Below, piece after piece: positions 25,767 through 35,438 of a stretch of DNA of 64,000 nt. The DNA is from Sphingopyxis sp. 113P3 (GTDB lineage: Bacteria > Pseudomonadota > Alphaproteobacteria > Sphingomonadales > Sphingomonadaceae), in the NCBI RefSeq assembly GCF_001278035.1, contig NZ_CP009453.1, positions 1 to 64,000 on the forward strand. Direction: 5' to 3'. The notes beneath the pieces were generated by a model that worked only from the letters and a program-made list of their open reading frames with translations, made no database searches and was not told the DNA's origin. Made by a program: the position numbers and the translations under genes. Position 1 is the first letter of the stretch. Every line of letters starts with the position of its first letter.

Positions 25767-26548
25767 TCGGCCGCACCGCCAAAACGTGACGTGGCATCCT
25801 GCGGCCTGAACCGGCGATCATAACCGGGCGCATAGAGGCTGCTTTCGGCAAAATCCTGCGCCGCCAGCACCCGCCCGACCAGGATCAGGGCGGTGCGCTC
25901 CATGCTCCCGGCGATGGCCTGTTCAATAGTGTCGAGCGTGGCGCGCACGATCCGCTGATCGGGCCAACTGGCGCGCCAGACCACCGCGACGGGGCAATCC
26001 GCGCCATAGGCCGGCGTCAGGTCCGCCACCACTTGCGCCAGATTGTGAACCGAAAGGTGAATGGCCAGCGTCGCGCCGGTCACGGCAAAGTTGGCCAGGC
26101 TTTCGGCGGGCGGCATCGTGCTGGCGCGGCCCGGTGTGCGGGTCAGCACCAGCGATTGCGCCAGCGCGGGCAGGGTCAGCTCTGCCTCCAGCGCAGCGGC
26201 GGCGGCGGCGAAAGCCGGGACGCCGGGTGTGATCGTAAAGGGAATGTCCAGCGCGCGCAGGCGGCGCAACTGCTCGCCCATGGCAGACCACACCGAAAGA
26301 TCGCCCGAATGCAGCCGCGCCACATCGTGCCCGGCGGCATGGGCGGCGGCGATTTCGGCCATGATCTGGTCCAGTTCCAGCGGCGCGGTGTTCACGATCC
26401 GGGCGCCCGGCGGGCAATGATCCAGCACGGCGACCGGGATCAGCGACCCGGCATAAAGGCACACCGGGCTGCCCGCGATCAGATCGCGTCCGCGCAAAGT
26501 GAGAAGATCGGGCGCGCCGGGACCGGCGCCAATGAAGTGGACGGTCAT
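25763..26548 (-). CDS. cobM: Precorrin-4 C11-methyltransferase
   Basis: A 261-residue class III SAM methyltransferase. [20 protein letters not shown] opens the protein, then [23 protein letters not shown], and [11 protein letters not shown], all typical of CobM/CbiF. ATG 26548 overlaps the cobE stop as ATGA, which excludes the longer frame start. Confidence 0.95.
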   Translation of the reverse strand: MTVHFIGAGPGAPDLLTLRGRDLIAGSPVCLYAGSLIPVAVLDHCPPGARIVNTAPLELDQIMAEIAAAHAAGHDVARLHSGDLSVWSAMGEQLRRLRALDIPFTITPGVPAFAAAAAALEAELTLPALAQSLVLTRTPGRASTMPPAESLANFAVTGATLAIHLSVHNLAQVVADLTPAYGADCPVAVVWRASWPDQRIVRATLDTIEQAIAGSMERTALILVGRVLAAQDFAESSLYAPGYDRRFRPQDATSRFGGAAE

Positions 26549-26940
26549 GTCGGGGTTCCCTGAAGGTTGACACTGGCAGCAATGGCGCACGTCGCCATGC
26601 GATCGGGGGAGATGTGGCGCGGCGACAGCAGGCGCGCACCCGCGCCAGCAGCGGCAAGCGCGGACGCTTCGGCCACGCTGCCGACGTGACGAGCGTTCAG
26701 GCTGGCGATGGAGCGCGTGGGGGTGGAAACGGCAGCCAGTGCATCGGACGCCACGCCCATCAGCGGCAGGCCCAGCGCTTCGGCCAGAGGGAGCAGCGCT
26801 GCGAGCTTGTCTTGCGCCGTGGCCAGATGCGTCACCGGCGGTTGCCCCTGCTCCGCCAGCGCGAACGCCGCGCGCAGCGAAGGCAGGCCGACGCCTGACC
26901 GAAAGCCGAACCCGGCGATGATCACAGCGTCACGCTCCAT
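26545..26940 (-). CDS. cobE: CobE / CbiG C-terminal-domain protein
   Basis: A small protein of 131 residues with the CobE_GbiG_C fold: [20 protein letters not shown] at the start, [15 protein letters not shown], and [21 protein letters not shown]. CobE is needed in the aerobic pathway in vivo but its exact chemistry is not settled; it may carry HBA-type intermediates. ATG 26940 overlaps cobL by 19 nt. Confidence 0.88.
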   Translation of the reverse strand: MERDAVIIAGFGFRSGVGLPSLRAAFALAEQGQPPVTHLATAQDKLAALLPLAEALGLPLMGVASDALAAVSTPTRSIASLNARHVGSVAEASALAAAGAGARLLSPRHISPDRMATCAIAASVNLQGTPT

Positions 26941-28130
26941 TGCACCACCGGATAGCGCGCGCGCCAGCCGTGCCGGTTGCCCAGCGGTGCGGCGTCGGCC
27001 AGTTCGATGCGCAGGAGGCTCCCGCCCTTCTGGCCATGCCACCGGGCTAGCAGCGCTTCTGATTCCAGCGTCACCGCATTGGTCACCAGCCGCGTTCCGG
27101 CGGGCAAACGTGCCCATAGCGTGTCCAGCAAGGCTTCCGATAAACCACCGCCGATGAACACCGCATCGGGCAATGGTCCCGGTGGCAGGGCATCCGGCGC
27201 AATCCCGACGACAACTTTCAGCCGATCAACGCCCAGCGCAGCGGCGTTGGCCCGCACACGGTCCGCGCGCACCGGATCCGCCTCTATCGCACAGGCCCGG
27301 TTGGCCAGGTGGGCCAGCAGCCATTCGATCCCGATCGATCCCGATCCCGCGCCAATATCCCACAGCAGCTCACCCGCACACGGGGCCAGCGCCGATAGCG
27401 TCAGCGCGCGTACCGGACGCTTGGTCAACTGCCCGTCGGACGCAAACCAGTGGTCCGGTCGGCCCGCCGTCAGCGGCAAGGACGGGCCATGCCCGGCACA
27501 CTCGATCCCGGCCGCTACCGGATGGGCGATGTCGGTGAAAGACAGCCCCTCGGCGCGCGCGGTGCGAACCCGTTCGCGCGGCCCGCCCAGCGCTTCCATC
27601 ACATGCAACGCTGACGCGCCAAAGCCTTGGCCGGTCAGATAGTCCGCCAGCGCGGCCACCGCCGCGCCATCGCGCAACAGTGCAATGACGCGCCGCCCTG
27701 GTGCCAGGTGGGGCTTGAGCCGATCTAACGGCGCGGCATGGAGGCCAAGACAGGCCACATCCTGAACCGGCCAGCCCAGCCGCGCAACCGCCAGCGTGAA
27801 AGTGGAAGGCGCGGGGATCGCCACCCATTCGCCCGGATCAAGCAGGCGCGCCACACTGCTTCCCGCCCCGAACCAGAACGGATCGCCCGATGCCAGCATC
27901 ACCACCCGCTGCCCGCGATGTTGCATCAGCAGGGCAATGCCATCGGCAAAGGGTACTGGCCATTCGATCATGGTACAGGTAATCGCGGGCAGCAGCGACA
28001 GGTGCCGTGCCGGTCCCATGACCAGTCCGGCCTGCGCCAGCGCCGTGCGGGCGGCGGCGGAAAGGCCGTCCGGCCCGTCCTCGCCAATGCCGATGATCGT
28101 CAACCACGCTTCAGGAGCCATATCAGCCAT
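26922..28130 (-). CDS. cobL: Precorrin-6Y C5,15-methyltransferase (decarboxylating)
   Basis: A fused enzyme of about 402 residues. The N-terminal CbiE-like domain ([31 protein letters not shown]) is followed by a CbiT-like domain ([34 protein letters not shown]). It methylates C5 and C15 and decarboxylates C12 acetate. Starts at 28130 and 28121 are both possible; the former overlaps the divergent cobK ATG by 2 nt. The open frame runs further upstream but is antisense to cobK. Confidence 0.95.
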   Translation of the reverse strand: MADMAPEAWLTIIGIGEDGPDGLSAAARTALAQAGLVMGPARHLSLLPAITCTMIEWPVPFADGIALLMQHRGQRVVMLASGDPFWFGAGSSVARLLDPGEWVAIPAPSTFTLAVARLGWPVQDVACLGLHAAPLDRLKPHLAPGRRVIALLRDGAAVAALADYLTGQGFGASALHVMEALGGPRERVRTARAEGLSFTDIAHPVAAGIECAGHGPSLPLTAGRPDHWFASDGQLTKRPVRALTLSALAPCAGELLWDIGAGSGSIGIEWLLAHLANRACAIEADPVRADRVRANAAALGVDRLKVVVGIAPDALPPGPLPDAVFIGGGLSEALLDTLWARLPAGTRLVTNAVTLESEALLARWHGQKGGSLLRIELADAAPLGNRHGWRARYPVVQWSVTL

Positions 28131-28890
28131 GCCCAACGTCCTCCTGCTGGGCGGCACGACAGAGGCCAGCGCGCTTGCCCGCCTGCTTGGCGCGCGGGGC
28201 ATTGCGACGACGCTCAGCTATGCCGGACGGACCGAAAACCCCCGCGCTCAACCGGTGCCGGTGCGTGTCGGCGGGTTCGGCGGTGTGGCGGGGCTGGCCG
28301 ATTATCTGCGCCACCACCGCGTGACTCATCTGGTGGACGCGACCCACCCCTTTGCCGCAACGATGAGCAGCCATGCCGTGGAGGCGGCCCGCCTGGCCGG
28401 AGTGCCTCATGTAGCGCTGACCCGCCGGGCGTGGCAACCGGTCGCCGGAGACCGCTGGACCCGCGTTGCCAGCATCGACGGTGCGGTGGCAGCGCTGGCC
28501 GGGCACTCCCGCCGCGTAATGCTGGCGCTGGGCCGGATGCATGTGGCAGCCTTCGCTGCCCAGCCGCAGCATCATTATCTGTTGCGCTTTGTCGATGCGC
28601 CAGACCAGCCGCCGGGCTTGCCCCATCACACCCTGATCGTCGATCGCGGGCCGTTCACCGCCACAGGCGACAGCGCATTGATGGAGGCGCACGCCATCGA
28701 TCTGGTGGTGTGCAAGAACGCTGGCGGGCAAGGCGCAGAGGCCAAGCTGATCGCCGCACGGGATCTGGGCCTGCCGGTCCTGATGATTGATCGCCCTGCC
28801 GTTCCGGGCCGGGCCGAATGCTATCGCCCGGAAGATGTACTGGTCTGGCTGGGTCATGACGCCGAACCCAAGGCCGAACGCGACGTGTAG
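28129..28890 (+). CDS. cobK: Precorrin-6A reductase, on the opposite strand to the operon
   Basis: A 253-residue NADPH-dependent reductase: VLLLGGTTEASALARLLG at the N-terminus, VGGFGGVAGLADYL, LVDATHPFAATMSSHA, and VCKNAGGQGAEAKLIAARDLGLPVLMIDRP. It is the only cob gene on the plus strand. Its start meets the start of cobL (2-nt overlap) and its 3' end runs 37 nt into the 3' end of cobJ. AGGAG at 28113-28117 could serve translation. Any promoter must lie inside cobL. It is therefore outside the riboswitch-led transcript, which would be antisense to it. Confidence 0.95.
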   Translation: MPNVLLLGGTTEASALARLLGARGIATTLSYAGRTENPRAQPVPVRVGGFGGVAGLADYLRHHRVTHLVDATHPFAATMSSHAVEAARLAGVPHVALTRRAWQPVAGDRWTRVASIDGAVAALAGHSRRVMLALGRMHVAAFAAQPQHHYLLRFVDAPDQPPGLPHHTLIVDRGPFTATGDSALMEAHAIDLVVCKNAGGQGAEAKLIAARDLGLPVLMIDRPAVPGRAECYRPEDVLVWLGHDAEPKAERDV

Positions 28891-29642
28891 AGGATCGGAC
28901 CGAGCTTTCGCCCACTTGTCCGTTCGATGATCCGCGTCAGGCTTGATCCGACGATCACCATGGTCCGCATGTCGGCCATGTCTGCACGGGCCTGACCCAG
29001 CGGTACGATCCGCAATTGCTCGTCGGGCGTCGATACGGCGCGGGCGAACAAGATCGGGCGATCCGGGCCGCACACTTCGCGCAGCAATTCCAGCACACGT
29101 TCGAAACCTTCGGGCCGGGCTTTTGACCTCGGGTTGTAGAAGGCCATGGCAAAGTCCGCCTCTGCCGCCAGCCGCAACCGTTTTTCGATCAAATTCCACG
29201 GCTTGAGATTGTCCGACAGATTGATCGCGCAAAAATCATGACCCAGCGGCGCCCCCGCCCGCGCGCTGGCGGCCAGCATCGCGGTGATGCCGGGCAGCAC
29301 CCGGATGTCGAGATCGCGCCAGTGGGCCGGGCCTGCCTCCAGCGCCTCGAACACGGCGGCGGCCATCGCGAAAACGCCCGGATCGCCCGATGATACCACC
29401 ACCACGCGCCGCCCCTGCGCCGCGAGTTCCAGCGCATGGGCGGCCCGGTCCAGCTCCACCCGGTTATCGGACGGATGCAGTGTCAGCCCGGCGCGCGGGG
29501 CGATCCGGGCGACATAGGGAATATAGCCGATGACATCGCTTGCCCCGGCCAGAGCGGCGGTGACTTCGGGCGTAATCAGCGCCTCGTCGCCCGGCCCCAG
29601 ACCGGCGATGGCCAGCCAGCCGCTCATGGCCCCGGCACTCAT
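28854..29642 (-). CDS. cobJ: Precorrin-3B C17-methyltransferase
   Basis: A 262-residue CobJ that methylates C17 and drives ring contraction of precorrin-3B. GWLAIAGLGPGDEALITPEV, SSGDPGVFAMAAAVFEAL, VLPGITAMLAASARAG, LSDNLKPWNLIEKRL and AFYNPRSKARPE are standard motifs. ATG 29642 overlaps cobI as ATGA; ATG 29627 (MSGWLAIAG) is an alternative closer to the conserved start. The 3' end overlaps convergent cobK. Confidence 0.95.
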   Translation of the reverse strand: MSAGAMSGWLAIAGLGPGDEALITPEVTAALAGASDVIGYIPYVARIAPRAGLTLHPSDNRVELDRAAHALELAAQGRRVVVVSSGDPGVFAMAAAVFEALEAGPAHWRDLDIRVLPGITAMLAASARAGAPLGHDFCAINLSDNLKPWNLIEKRLRLAAEADFAMAFYNPRSKARPEGFERVLELLREVCGPDRPILFARAVSTPDEQLRIVPLGQARADMADMRTMVIVGSSLTRIIERTSGRKLGPILYTSRSALGSAS

Positions 29643-30376
29643 GGCCGGCGCCCCTGGCCGTGAATCAGCAGGATCGAGAAATAGGGCGTGACCGTTTCGG
29701 CCTCGATCAGCCGCGTGACCCGCTGACCTGGCATGGCGGCATGTTCGACCAGCCATGCCGCATCCTCGCGCCCGGCAGCGGCCACCGCGCGGCGCAGTTT
29801 GGGCAGGTTGCGCCCGATCTTCATCACCACCAGCGCATCTGTATCGCGGATGCGTCGCACCAGTTCATCCTCGGGCAGGGTCGCCATCGCGATGGTCAGC
29901 ACATCGTCGCCCCAGGTGATCGGGATGCCGGTTGCGTTCCACGCCCCGGCCATGCCGGTGATACCCGGAACCACTGCCACCGGAACCGTGCCCGCCAGCC
30001 GGGTGTGCAAATGCATGAATGAACCGTAGAAAAACGGATCGCCCTCACACAGCACGACCACGTCTTCGCCTGCCTGCGCCAGCATGACCAATCGCTGCGT
30101 GCATTCGGCATAGAAAGCGGAAAGACAGTCGTTGTAGCGCGGGTCGGATAACGGAATCTCGGTCGTCACCGGATATTCCATCGGGATTTCGATCACGTCG
30201 GGGCGCAGCATTCCTTCGACAATCCGCCGCGCCTGTCCTGGTCGCCCGGCCTTGCGGAAATAGGCCACGTGGCGGGCGCCACGCACCAGCCGGTCAGTGC
30301 GAACGCTCAACAGATCGGGCGCACCCGGACCCAAACCCACGCCGTGGATCGTCCCGCAGGAAAGGGCCGCGCTCAT
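29639..30376 (-). CDS. cobI: Precorrin-2 C20-methyltransferase
   Basis: A 245-residue class III SAM methyltransferase that makes precorrin-3[21 protein letters not shown] opens it, followed by MEYPVTT, LCEGDPFFYGSFMHL, and VPGITGMAGAWNATGIP. It acts directly after CobA (SUMT), which is absent from this window. Coupled to cobH and cobJ by 4-nt overlaps. Confidence 0.95.
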   Translation of the reverse strand: MSAALSCGTIHGVGLGPGAPDLLSVRTDRLVRGARHVAYFRKAGRPGQARRIVEGMLRPDVIEIPMEYPVTTEIPLSDPRYNDCLSAFYAECTQRLVMLAQAGEDVVVLCEGDPFFYGSFMHLHTRLAGTVPVAVVPGITGMAGAWNATGIPITWGDDVLTIAMATLPEDELVRRIRDTDALVVMKIGRNLPKLRRAVAAAGREDAAWLVEHAAMPGQRVTRLIEAETVTPYFSILLIHGQGRRP

Positions 30377-31005
30377 TCGGTGCCGCTCGCCAAAGCGTTG
30401 ATCGCAGCAACCGTGATCGCGCTGCCGCCCAGCCGCCCTTCAACGATGCAGCACGGCACCGGCGGCGCGGCCCATAACGCGGCCTTGGATTCGGCCGCGC
30501 CGACAAAGCCCACCGGACAGCCGATGACCGCCGCAGGGCGCGGGCAATCGGGATCTTCCAGCATATTCAGCAGATGGAACAGCGCGGTTGGCGCGTTGCC
30601 GATGGCCACCACCGCGCCTGCCAGATGCGGCCGCCACAGTTCCAGTGCGGCGGCAGAGCGGGTGTTACCCATTGCCCGCGCCATGTCGGGCACTTGCGGC
30701 GCATTCAGGGTGCAGATGATCTGATTATCAGCAGGCAGCCGCGCACGGGTGATCCCTTCGGACACCATCCGCGCATCGCACAGCACCGGCGCGCCAGCGG
30801 CCAGCGCCGCCCGCGCCGCACTGGCAAAGCCGGGTGAGAAGCGGATATGCGCGGCAAGGTCCACCATCCCGGCGGCGTGGATCATGCGCACCGCCACCGG
30901 TTCCTCATCAGCGAAAAAGGGCGCCAGATCGGCTTCGGCGCGGATCATGGCGAAAGACTGGCGATAGATGGCCGCGCCATCGGTTTCATAGATATGGGGC
31001 ATCAA
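30373..31005 (-). CDS. cobH: Precorrin-8X methylmutase
   Basis: A 210-residue CobH that moves a methyl group from C11 to C12, giving hydrogenobyrinic acid. Motifs are IYRQSFAMIRAEADL, VRMIHAAGMVD with the catalytic His, LCDARMVSEGI, IGNAPTALFHLLNML and IGCPVGFVGAAESK. ATG 31005 or the adjacent ATG 31002 may be used; the overlap with the cobG stop favours coupling. Confidence 0.95.
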   Translation of the reverse strand: MMPHIYETDGAAIYRQSFAMIRAEADLAPFFADEEPVAVRMIHAAGMVDLAAHIRFSPGFASAARAALAAGAPVLCDARMVSEGITRARLPADNQIICTLNAPQVPDMARAMGNTRSAAALELWRPHLAGAVVAIGNAPTALFHLLNMLEDPDCPRPAAVIGCPVGFVGAAESKAALWAAPPVPCCIVEGRLGGSAITVAAINALASGTE

Positions 31006-32147
31006 GCGGCTCCGAAATGGGCGAGAAGCTCGGCTGGGCTGAGCGCAGAGCGAACTGGCAACGCACCGGCGGGTGCGTTCAGGGAAAGATCGAACAGGCC
31101 ATCGCGGCCGGTCAGCGTGACATCGGCGGCGCGCTGGCGGGCGCAGCCCTTGGCACAGCCCGAAACATGCAGCCGCCCGGCGACATGCGGTGCAAGGCGG
31201 CGGGCAAGATCGCGGGTTTCAACCGAGGCCTGCGGGCAGCAGGGCGCGCCGGGGCAAGCATCGACATGCAGCAGCGGGTCGGCAGGATTATCGATCAGCC
31301 CACCGGCGCAAACGGCAGGCGCGCCTTCCACCAGCAGCACACGCCACGGCGTGATCCGCACCGCTGCGGCGGGCGATGCTTCCACCATCCCGGCCAGTAT
31401 CCGCGCCTCTATCCGGCCAAACGGCAAGCCATAGGCCCAACTCCCATCACGGAGGCCCAGATCATGAAGGCCCGGCACGATGCAAGCAGCCGACGGCGCG
31501 GGCAGAATGTCGCCACAGGCCCATTCGGGCAGGACCAGCCGGTGTCGCGCCATGCGCCCCGCTTTCGCGCCGCCGCTGGCCGCAAACCAGTGGGCGAGCG
31601 CGATCAGCGCGTCCACTTCCCTGCCAGCAGCAACCGCCATACCGGTGGCGCGGCCATCGGCGCGCAGGATCAGACCGCCATCGCCGCCGCGCTCAATGCG
31701 GAAATCGCCCGCCTCGCCACCCAGAATGCAGGTCTGACCGGCATCGATGGCAAAGCCCACTTTACCGAGCAGATCGGGCAACTCATCCAGCCGGGTCAGC
31801 AACGCGCCCGCAATGCGATGGCTGTCATCACCGACCCGCCAATCCGGCGCGACCAGAATGTTGCGCCGCTGTTCGATGACAGGGTCAGGGTCCACCAGAT
31901 CCAGCACCAGCAACCGGTCGAGCAGCGCCTGCCAGCCAGTTTCAGGCACCCCGCGAAGCTGGAGATTGGCGCGGGCGGTCATGTCGATCAGGCCATTGCC
32001 GTGCACCACGGCGGCATCGCACAGGCCCAGCACTTGCGCCCGCGTCAGGCGGCCAAGCCGAGGCTTTACCCGCACCAGCAGCCCGTCGCCCGCCATCATC
32101 GGGTGCCAGGCATCGGGGCACCAGCCCTTCACCGCAAAACTGCTCAT
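31002..32147 (-). CDS. cobG: Precorrin-3B synthase
   Basis: A 381-residue iron-sulphur monooxygenase of the sulfite/nitrite-reductase fold that hydroxylates C20 and forms the gamma-lactone, the oxygen step defining the aerobic route. The [4Fe-4S] site is visible as CPGAPCCPQ and CAKGCARQ in the C-terminal third, and LIDMTARANLQLRG near residue 60. Coupled to cobN and cobH. Confidence 0.94.
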   Translation of the reverse strand: MSSFAVKGWCPDAWHPMMAGDGLLVRVKPRLGRLTRAQVLGLCDAAVVHGNGLIDMTARANLQLRGVPETGWQALLDRLLVLDLVDPDPVIEQRRNILVAPDWRVGDDSHRIAGALLTRLDELPDLLGKVGFAIDAGQTCILGGEAGDFRIERGGDGGLILRADGRATGMAVAAGREVDALIALAHWFAASGGAKAGRMARHRLVLPEWACGDILPAPSAACIVPGLHDLGLRDGSWAYGLPFGRIEARILAGMVEASPAAAVRITPWRVLLVEGAPAVCAGGLIDNPADPLLHVDACPGAPCCPQASVETRDLARRLAPHVAGRLHVSGCAKGCARQRAADVTLTGRDGLFDLSLNAPAGALPVRSALSPAELLAHFGAA

Positions 32148-35100
32148 GCCCTGTCCTCAAGCCTTGGCAGGCTGGCGAGGATGGAATTGCGCCGGGTCTG
32201 CCACAGCCCGGCGGCATGGAGCGCGGCAAAGCGGGCTTCCATCGCCGCCAGCGCAGCCGGATTCTCGCGTTCAAGAAATGCGCGAACATCGGTCTGGCCC
32301 AGTGTCGCGTCGTGATAAAGGTCGAACAGATGCGGCGGTACGCTGCCTGAAAGGTGCGCAAAGGCACCCATATGGTCCAGCGTCGCGGCCAGTTCTGCCC
32401 CCCCGCGAAAGCCGTGCCGCATCATGCCCGCCACCCAGCCTGGGTGCGCCGCGCGGGCGCGGACCACGCGGGCGATCTCTTCGGTCAGGGTGCGCGCAAC
32501 GGTGCGCCCCGGATCGCGATTGTCGAGGTGGTAGAGCGCCGCCGAACCACCGATCAGCGCCTTGGCAGCGGCAAAGCCCGCCTCGTGCGCGGCATAATCG
32601 GCGGCCAGCAGCAGATCGGTTTCGGGCAAGTCCTGAAGATGGACAAAGGCGTCCGCTCCTTCAACACGCTGGCGCAGGCCGTCAGGATCGGCAAAGGTTC
32701 CGATCGCATCGGAGGCTGCGTCAAACGCATGGTCCGATGCCGCCAGCCATGCCTCACCAGCAGCGCGCCGGGCCGCTTCAGTATAGACCTCGGCTGCATC
32801 GCCAAGACCCAGTCCATAGCTGCCGGGGGCCGGGCCATAGACGCGCGGTGCCGCAGCCTGCCCTGCAAACGGGTTCCAGTCCGCCGGTTCATCGCACAAA
32901 CACAGCGCGCGCACCGCTTGGCCAAACAGTATCGGCAGCGCAGGAAAGGCATCGCGGAACAGGCCGGAAATCCGCAACGTCACATCGATACGCGGCCGGT
33001 CCAGCAGCGCCAGCGGCAGGATTTCGATGCCTGTTACCCGTTCGGACGCGGTGTCCCACAGCGGCTTTGCGCCCAGCAGGTGCAGCGCCATGGCGAATTC
33101 CTCGCCCGCCGTGCGCATCGTGGCCGATCCCCACAGATCGACCACCAGCCCGCGCGGATAATCGCCGTGATCCTGCAGATGCCGCCGGATCAGCTCCTCT
33201 GCCAGTGTCACCCCTTGGGCATGGGCCGCGCGTGAAGGCACGGCGCGCGGGTCTATCGCATAAAGGTTTCGCCCGGTTGGCAGCACATCGCTGCGCCCGC
33301 GAAAGGGGGAGCCGGAGGGACCGGGCGGAACGCGGCGTCCGTCGAGTGCCGCCAGCAATCCGGCCCGCTCGGCTGCGCCCTGATCTCCCCGCCCGAACAC
33401 ATGCAGCCCGTCACCGAACTGGCTGTCCTTTACATCGCAAACGAAGCGGTCGATCCGGGTGATCGCCTCGACCAGCGTGGCCGCGTCATCAAGGCCCAGT
33501 TCCGCCTCAAGTCCCAGCACGCGCGCTTCGTCGCGGATGTTCACTTGCAGACGGTCGCGGCGGGCCGGGTCCAGCCCGCCAGCGTTGGAGAATTCATCCA
33601 GCAGCGCCTCGATCCGGGCCAGCCCCGCACCGCTTTGCGTTTGCACCAGTGGCGGGGGAACGTGCCCGATCGTAACCGCGCTGATCCGGCGCTTGGCCTG
33701 CGCCGCTTCGCCGGGATCGTTGACGATGAACGGATAGATCACCGGCATCGCGCCGGTCAGCGCCTCGGGCCAGCAAGCATCGGACAGCGCGACTGATTTG
33801 CCCGGCAGCCATTCCAGTGTGCCATGTGCGCCGATATGCACCAGCGCGTCCACGCTTCGCTGGCGCAGCCACAGGTAGAACGCCACATAGCCATGGCGCG
33901 GGCAGCGGGACAGGTCGTGATAGTCGCCGTCGCGATGGGCGCGTTCGCCGCGTTCGGGCTGCAAGGCTACCAGCGCGTTGCCGATGGGCAGCGCGGCAAA
34001 ACGGAACGCGCCATCGGCGGCGGCAGCATCGGCTTCCGGCTCGCCCCATGCGGCGAAAAGTTCAGCGCGCAGGGTATCGGGCAGTGCTGCCAAAGCCTTG
34101 CGGTACTCTGCCATCGGCCAGTGCTGATGTGTGCATTGAAGGAGCGCTGCCAGTCCGGCCTGCGCGTCAGTGGCATATCCCGCCTCGGCCAGATCGGCCA
34201 GGATCGCCTCGGCAGAAGCCAGCGCATCCAGCCCCACGGCGTGGGCCATCTGGTATGTCTTGCCGGGATAAGTAGACAGGACCAGCGCAACCCGCCGTTC
34301 TGCAACCGGCGTTTGGGCAAGTGCGATCCAGCCCGCCACCCGCGCGGTGATCGCCCCAACCCGGCCTGCATCGGCGCGATGGATGGTGCGGGCAAAGCCA
34401 AGCGCGGGATCGCGCGTCCCCGCCTCCTTGAAGCTGGCGACGCCTGCAAACACCCGCCCGTCAATTTCGGGCAAGACCACGTGCATGGCAAGGTCTGCCG
34501 GGGAAAGCCCGCGCGAAGCCGCTGCCCATCCCGCGCGCCCGGACGTGGCCAGCGCCAGCTGAAACACGGGAACGCCCGCGCCATCAAGCGGGGTGGCGCC
34601 GTCATCGCCCCGCGCGGAAAAAGCGGTAGCGTTGATGATCGCTGCCGGGCCAAGCCCGCGCACCCAGCGGTCCACCTGTTCGCGCACCTGCGGGGCTTTC
34701 AGCGAGGGGACGAAGATCGACAATGCATCGAAACCGCGCTGCTCGAACGCGGTATGCAGGGCGGCAAATGGGTCCAGATCGTGGGCGGTCAGGTAAGAAC
34801 GATAGAACACGATCAGGACCAGCGGCCTTGCGGGATCGCGCGCAAAGGCTTCAAGATCGATCACGCCCCGGCCGGGATGCCAGCCTCCCGCCATCAGCAG
34901 CGGATCGAATGTCCGGGCGGGGGCATCAATCAGCCCCGCCAGCTGCGACAGCGCGGCAAGCGCCGCCTGCGCCGCCCTTGCACCGCCAGCATCGCACCAC
35001 TGCGCAAGTTCGCGCAACGCGGTCACCGGCACGGTCGAGGCCGCATCCAGCCGCGCATCCTCAAAGCCGTCGCCGGGCAGCACGGCCAGCACGATCCCGC

Positions 35101-35428
35101 GCGACCGGGCCAGCGCCTCGACCTGTTGCAGCCCGTAGCTCCAATAGGGCGTGCCGCCGATCAGCCGGATCAGGATCGCCTTTGCGCCCGACAGCGTCCG
35201 CTCGGCATACGTGTCGACCGACAGCGGATGCATCAGCGCCGCCAGATTGGCGAGCCGCAGCGAAGGAAATGTCGCATCGTCTGCACGGGCCTGATGCCAT
35301 GCCGCCGCGAACGCCCCCAGATCGCTGTCCGAAAAGGACAGGACCACAAGATCCGCGGGCTCTTGCCCCAGATCCTGCGGGACGGCGGTTTCCTCCATCC
35401 CGTGCGTTTCGCGGAAAATGACGTGCAT
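32144..35428 (-). CDS. cobN: Cobaltochelatase subunit CobN
   Basis: The large catalytic subunit (1094 residues) of the ATP-dependent aerobic cobaltochelatase, which inserts cobalt into hydrogenobyrinic acid a,c-diamide. Long CobN/Mg-chelatase-H sequence with PYWSYGLQQ, HIGAHGTLEWLPGKSVALSD, PFIVNDPGEAAQAKRR and VVDLWGSATMRTAGEEFAMA. It normally works with the AAA+ partners CobS and CobT, neither found here. ATG 35428 lies 10 nt after cobW; the frame is open further upstream but within cobW. Confidence 0.95.
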   Translation of the reverse strand: MHVIFRETHGMEETAVPQDLGQEPADLVVLSFSDSDLGAFAAAWHQARADDATFPSLRLANLAALMHPLSVDTYAERTLSGAKAILIRLIGGTPYWSYGLQQVEALARSRGIVLAVLPGDGFEDARLDAASTVPVTALRELAQWCDAGGARAAQAALAALSQLAGLIDAPARTFDPLLMAGGWHPGRGVIDLEAFARDPARPLVLIVFYRSYLTAHDLDPFAALHTAFEQRGFDALSIFVPSLKAPQVREQVDRWVRGLGPAAIINATAFSARGDDGATPLDGAGVPVFQLALATSGRAGWAAASRGLSPADLAMHVVLPEIDGRVFAGVASFKEAGTRDPALGFARTIHRADAGRVGAITARVAGWIALAQTPVAERRVALVLSTYPGKTYQMAHAVGLDALASAEAILADLAEAGYATDAQAGLAALLQCTHQHWPMAEYRKALAALPDTLRAELFAAWGEPEADAAAADGAFRFAALPIGNALVALQPERGERAHRDGDYHDLSRCPRHGYVAFYLWLRQRSVDALVHIGAHGTLEWLPGKSVALSDACWPEALTGAMPVIYPFIVNDPGEAAQAKRRISAVTIGHVPPPLVQTQSGAGLARIEALLDEFSNAGGLDPARRDRLQVNIRDEARVLGLEAELGLDDAATLVEAITRIDRFVCDVKDSQFGDGLHVFGRGDQGAAERAGLLAALDGRRVPPGPSGSPFRGRSDVLPTGRNLYAIDPRAVPSRAAHAQGVTLAEELIRRHLQDHGDYPRGLVVDLWGSATMRTAGEEFAMALHLLGAKPLWDTASERVTGIEILPLALLDRPRIDVTLRISGLFRDAFPALPILFGQAVRALCLCDEPADWNPFAGQAAAPRVYGPAPGSYGLGLGDAAEVYTEAARRAAGEAWLAASDHAFDAASDAIGTFADPDGLRQRVEGADAFVHLQDLPETDLLLAADYAAHEAGFAAAKALIGGSAALYHLDNRDPGRTVARTLTEEIARVVRARAAHPGWVAGMMRHGFRGGAELAATLDHMGAFAHLSGSVPPHLFDLYHDATLGQTDVRAFLERENPAALAAMEARFAALHAAGLWQTRRNSILASLPRLEDRA

Positions 35429-35438
35429 GGCCCGCGCC

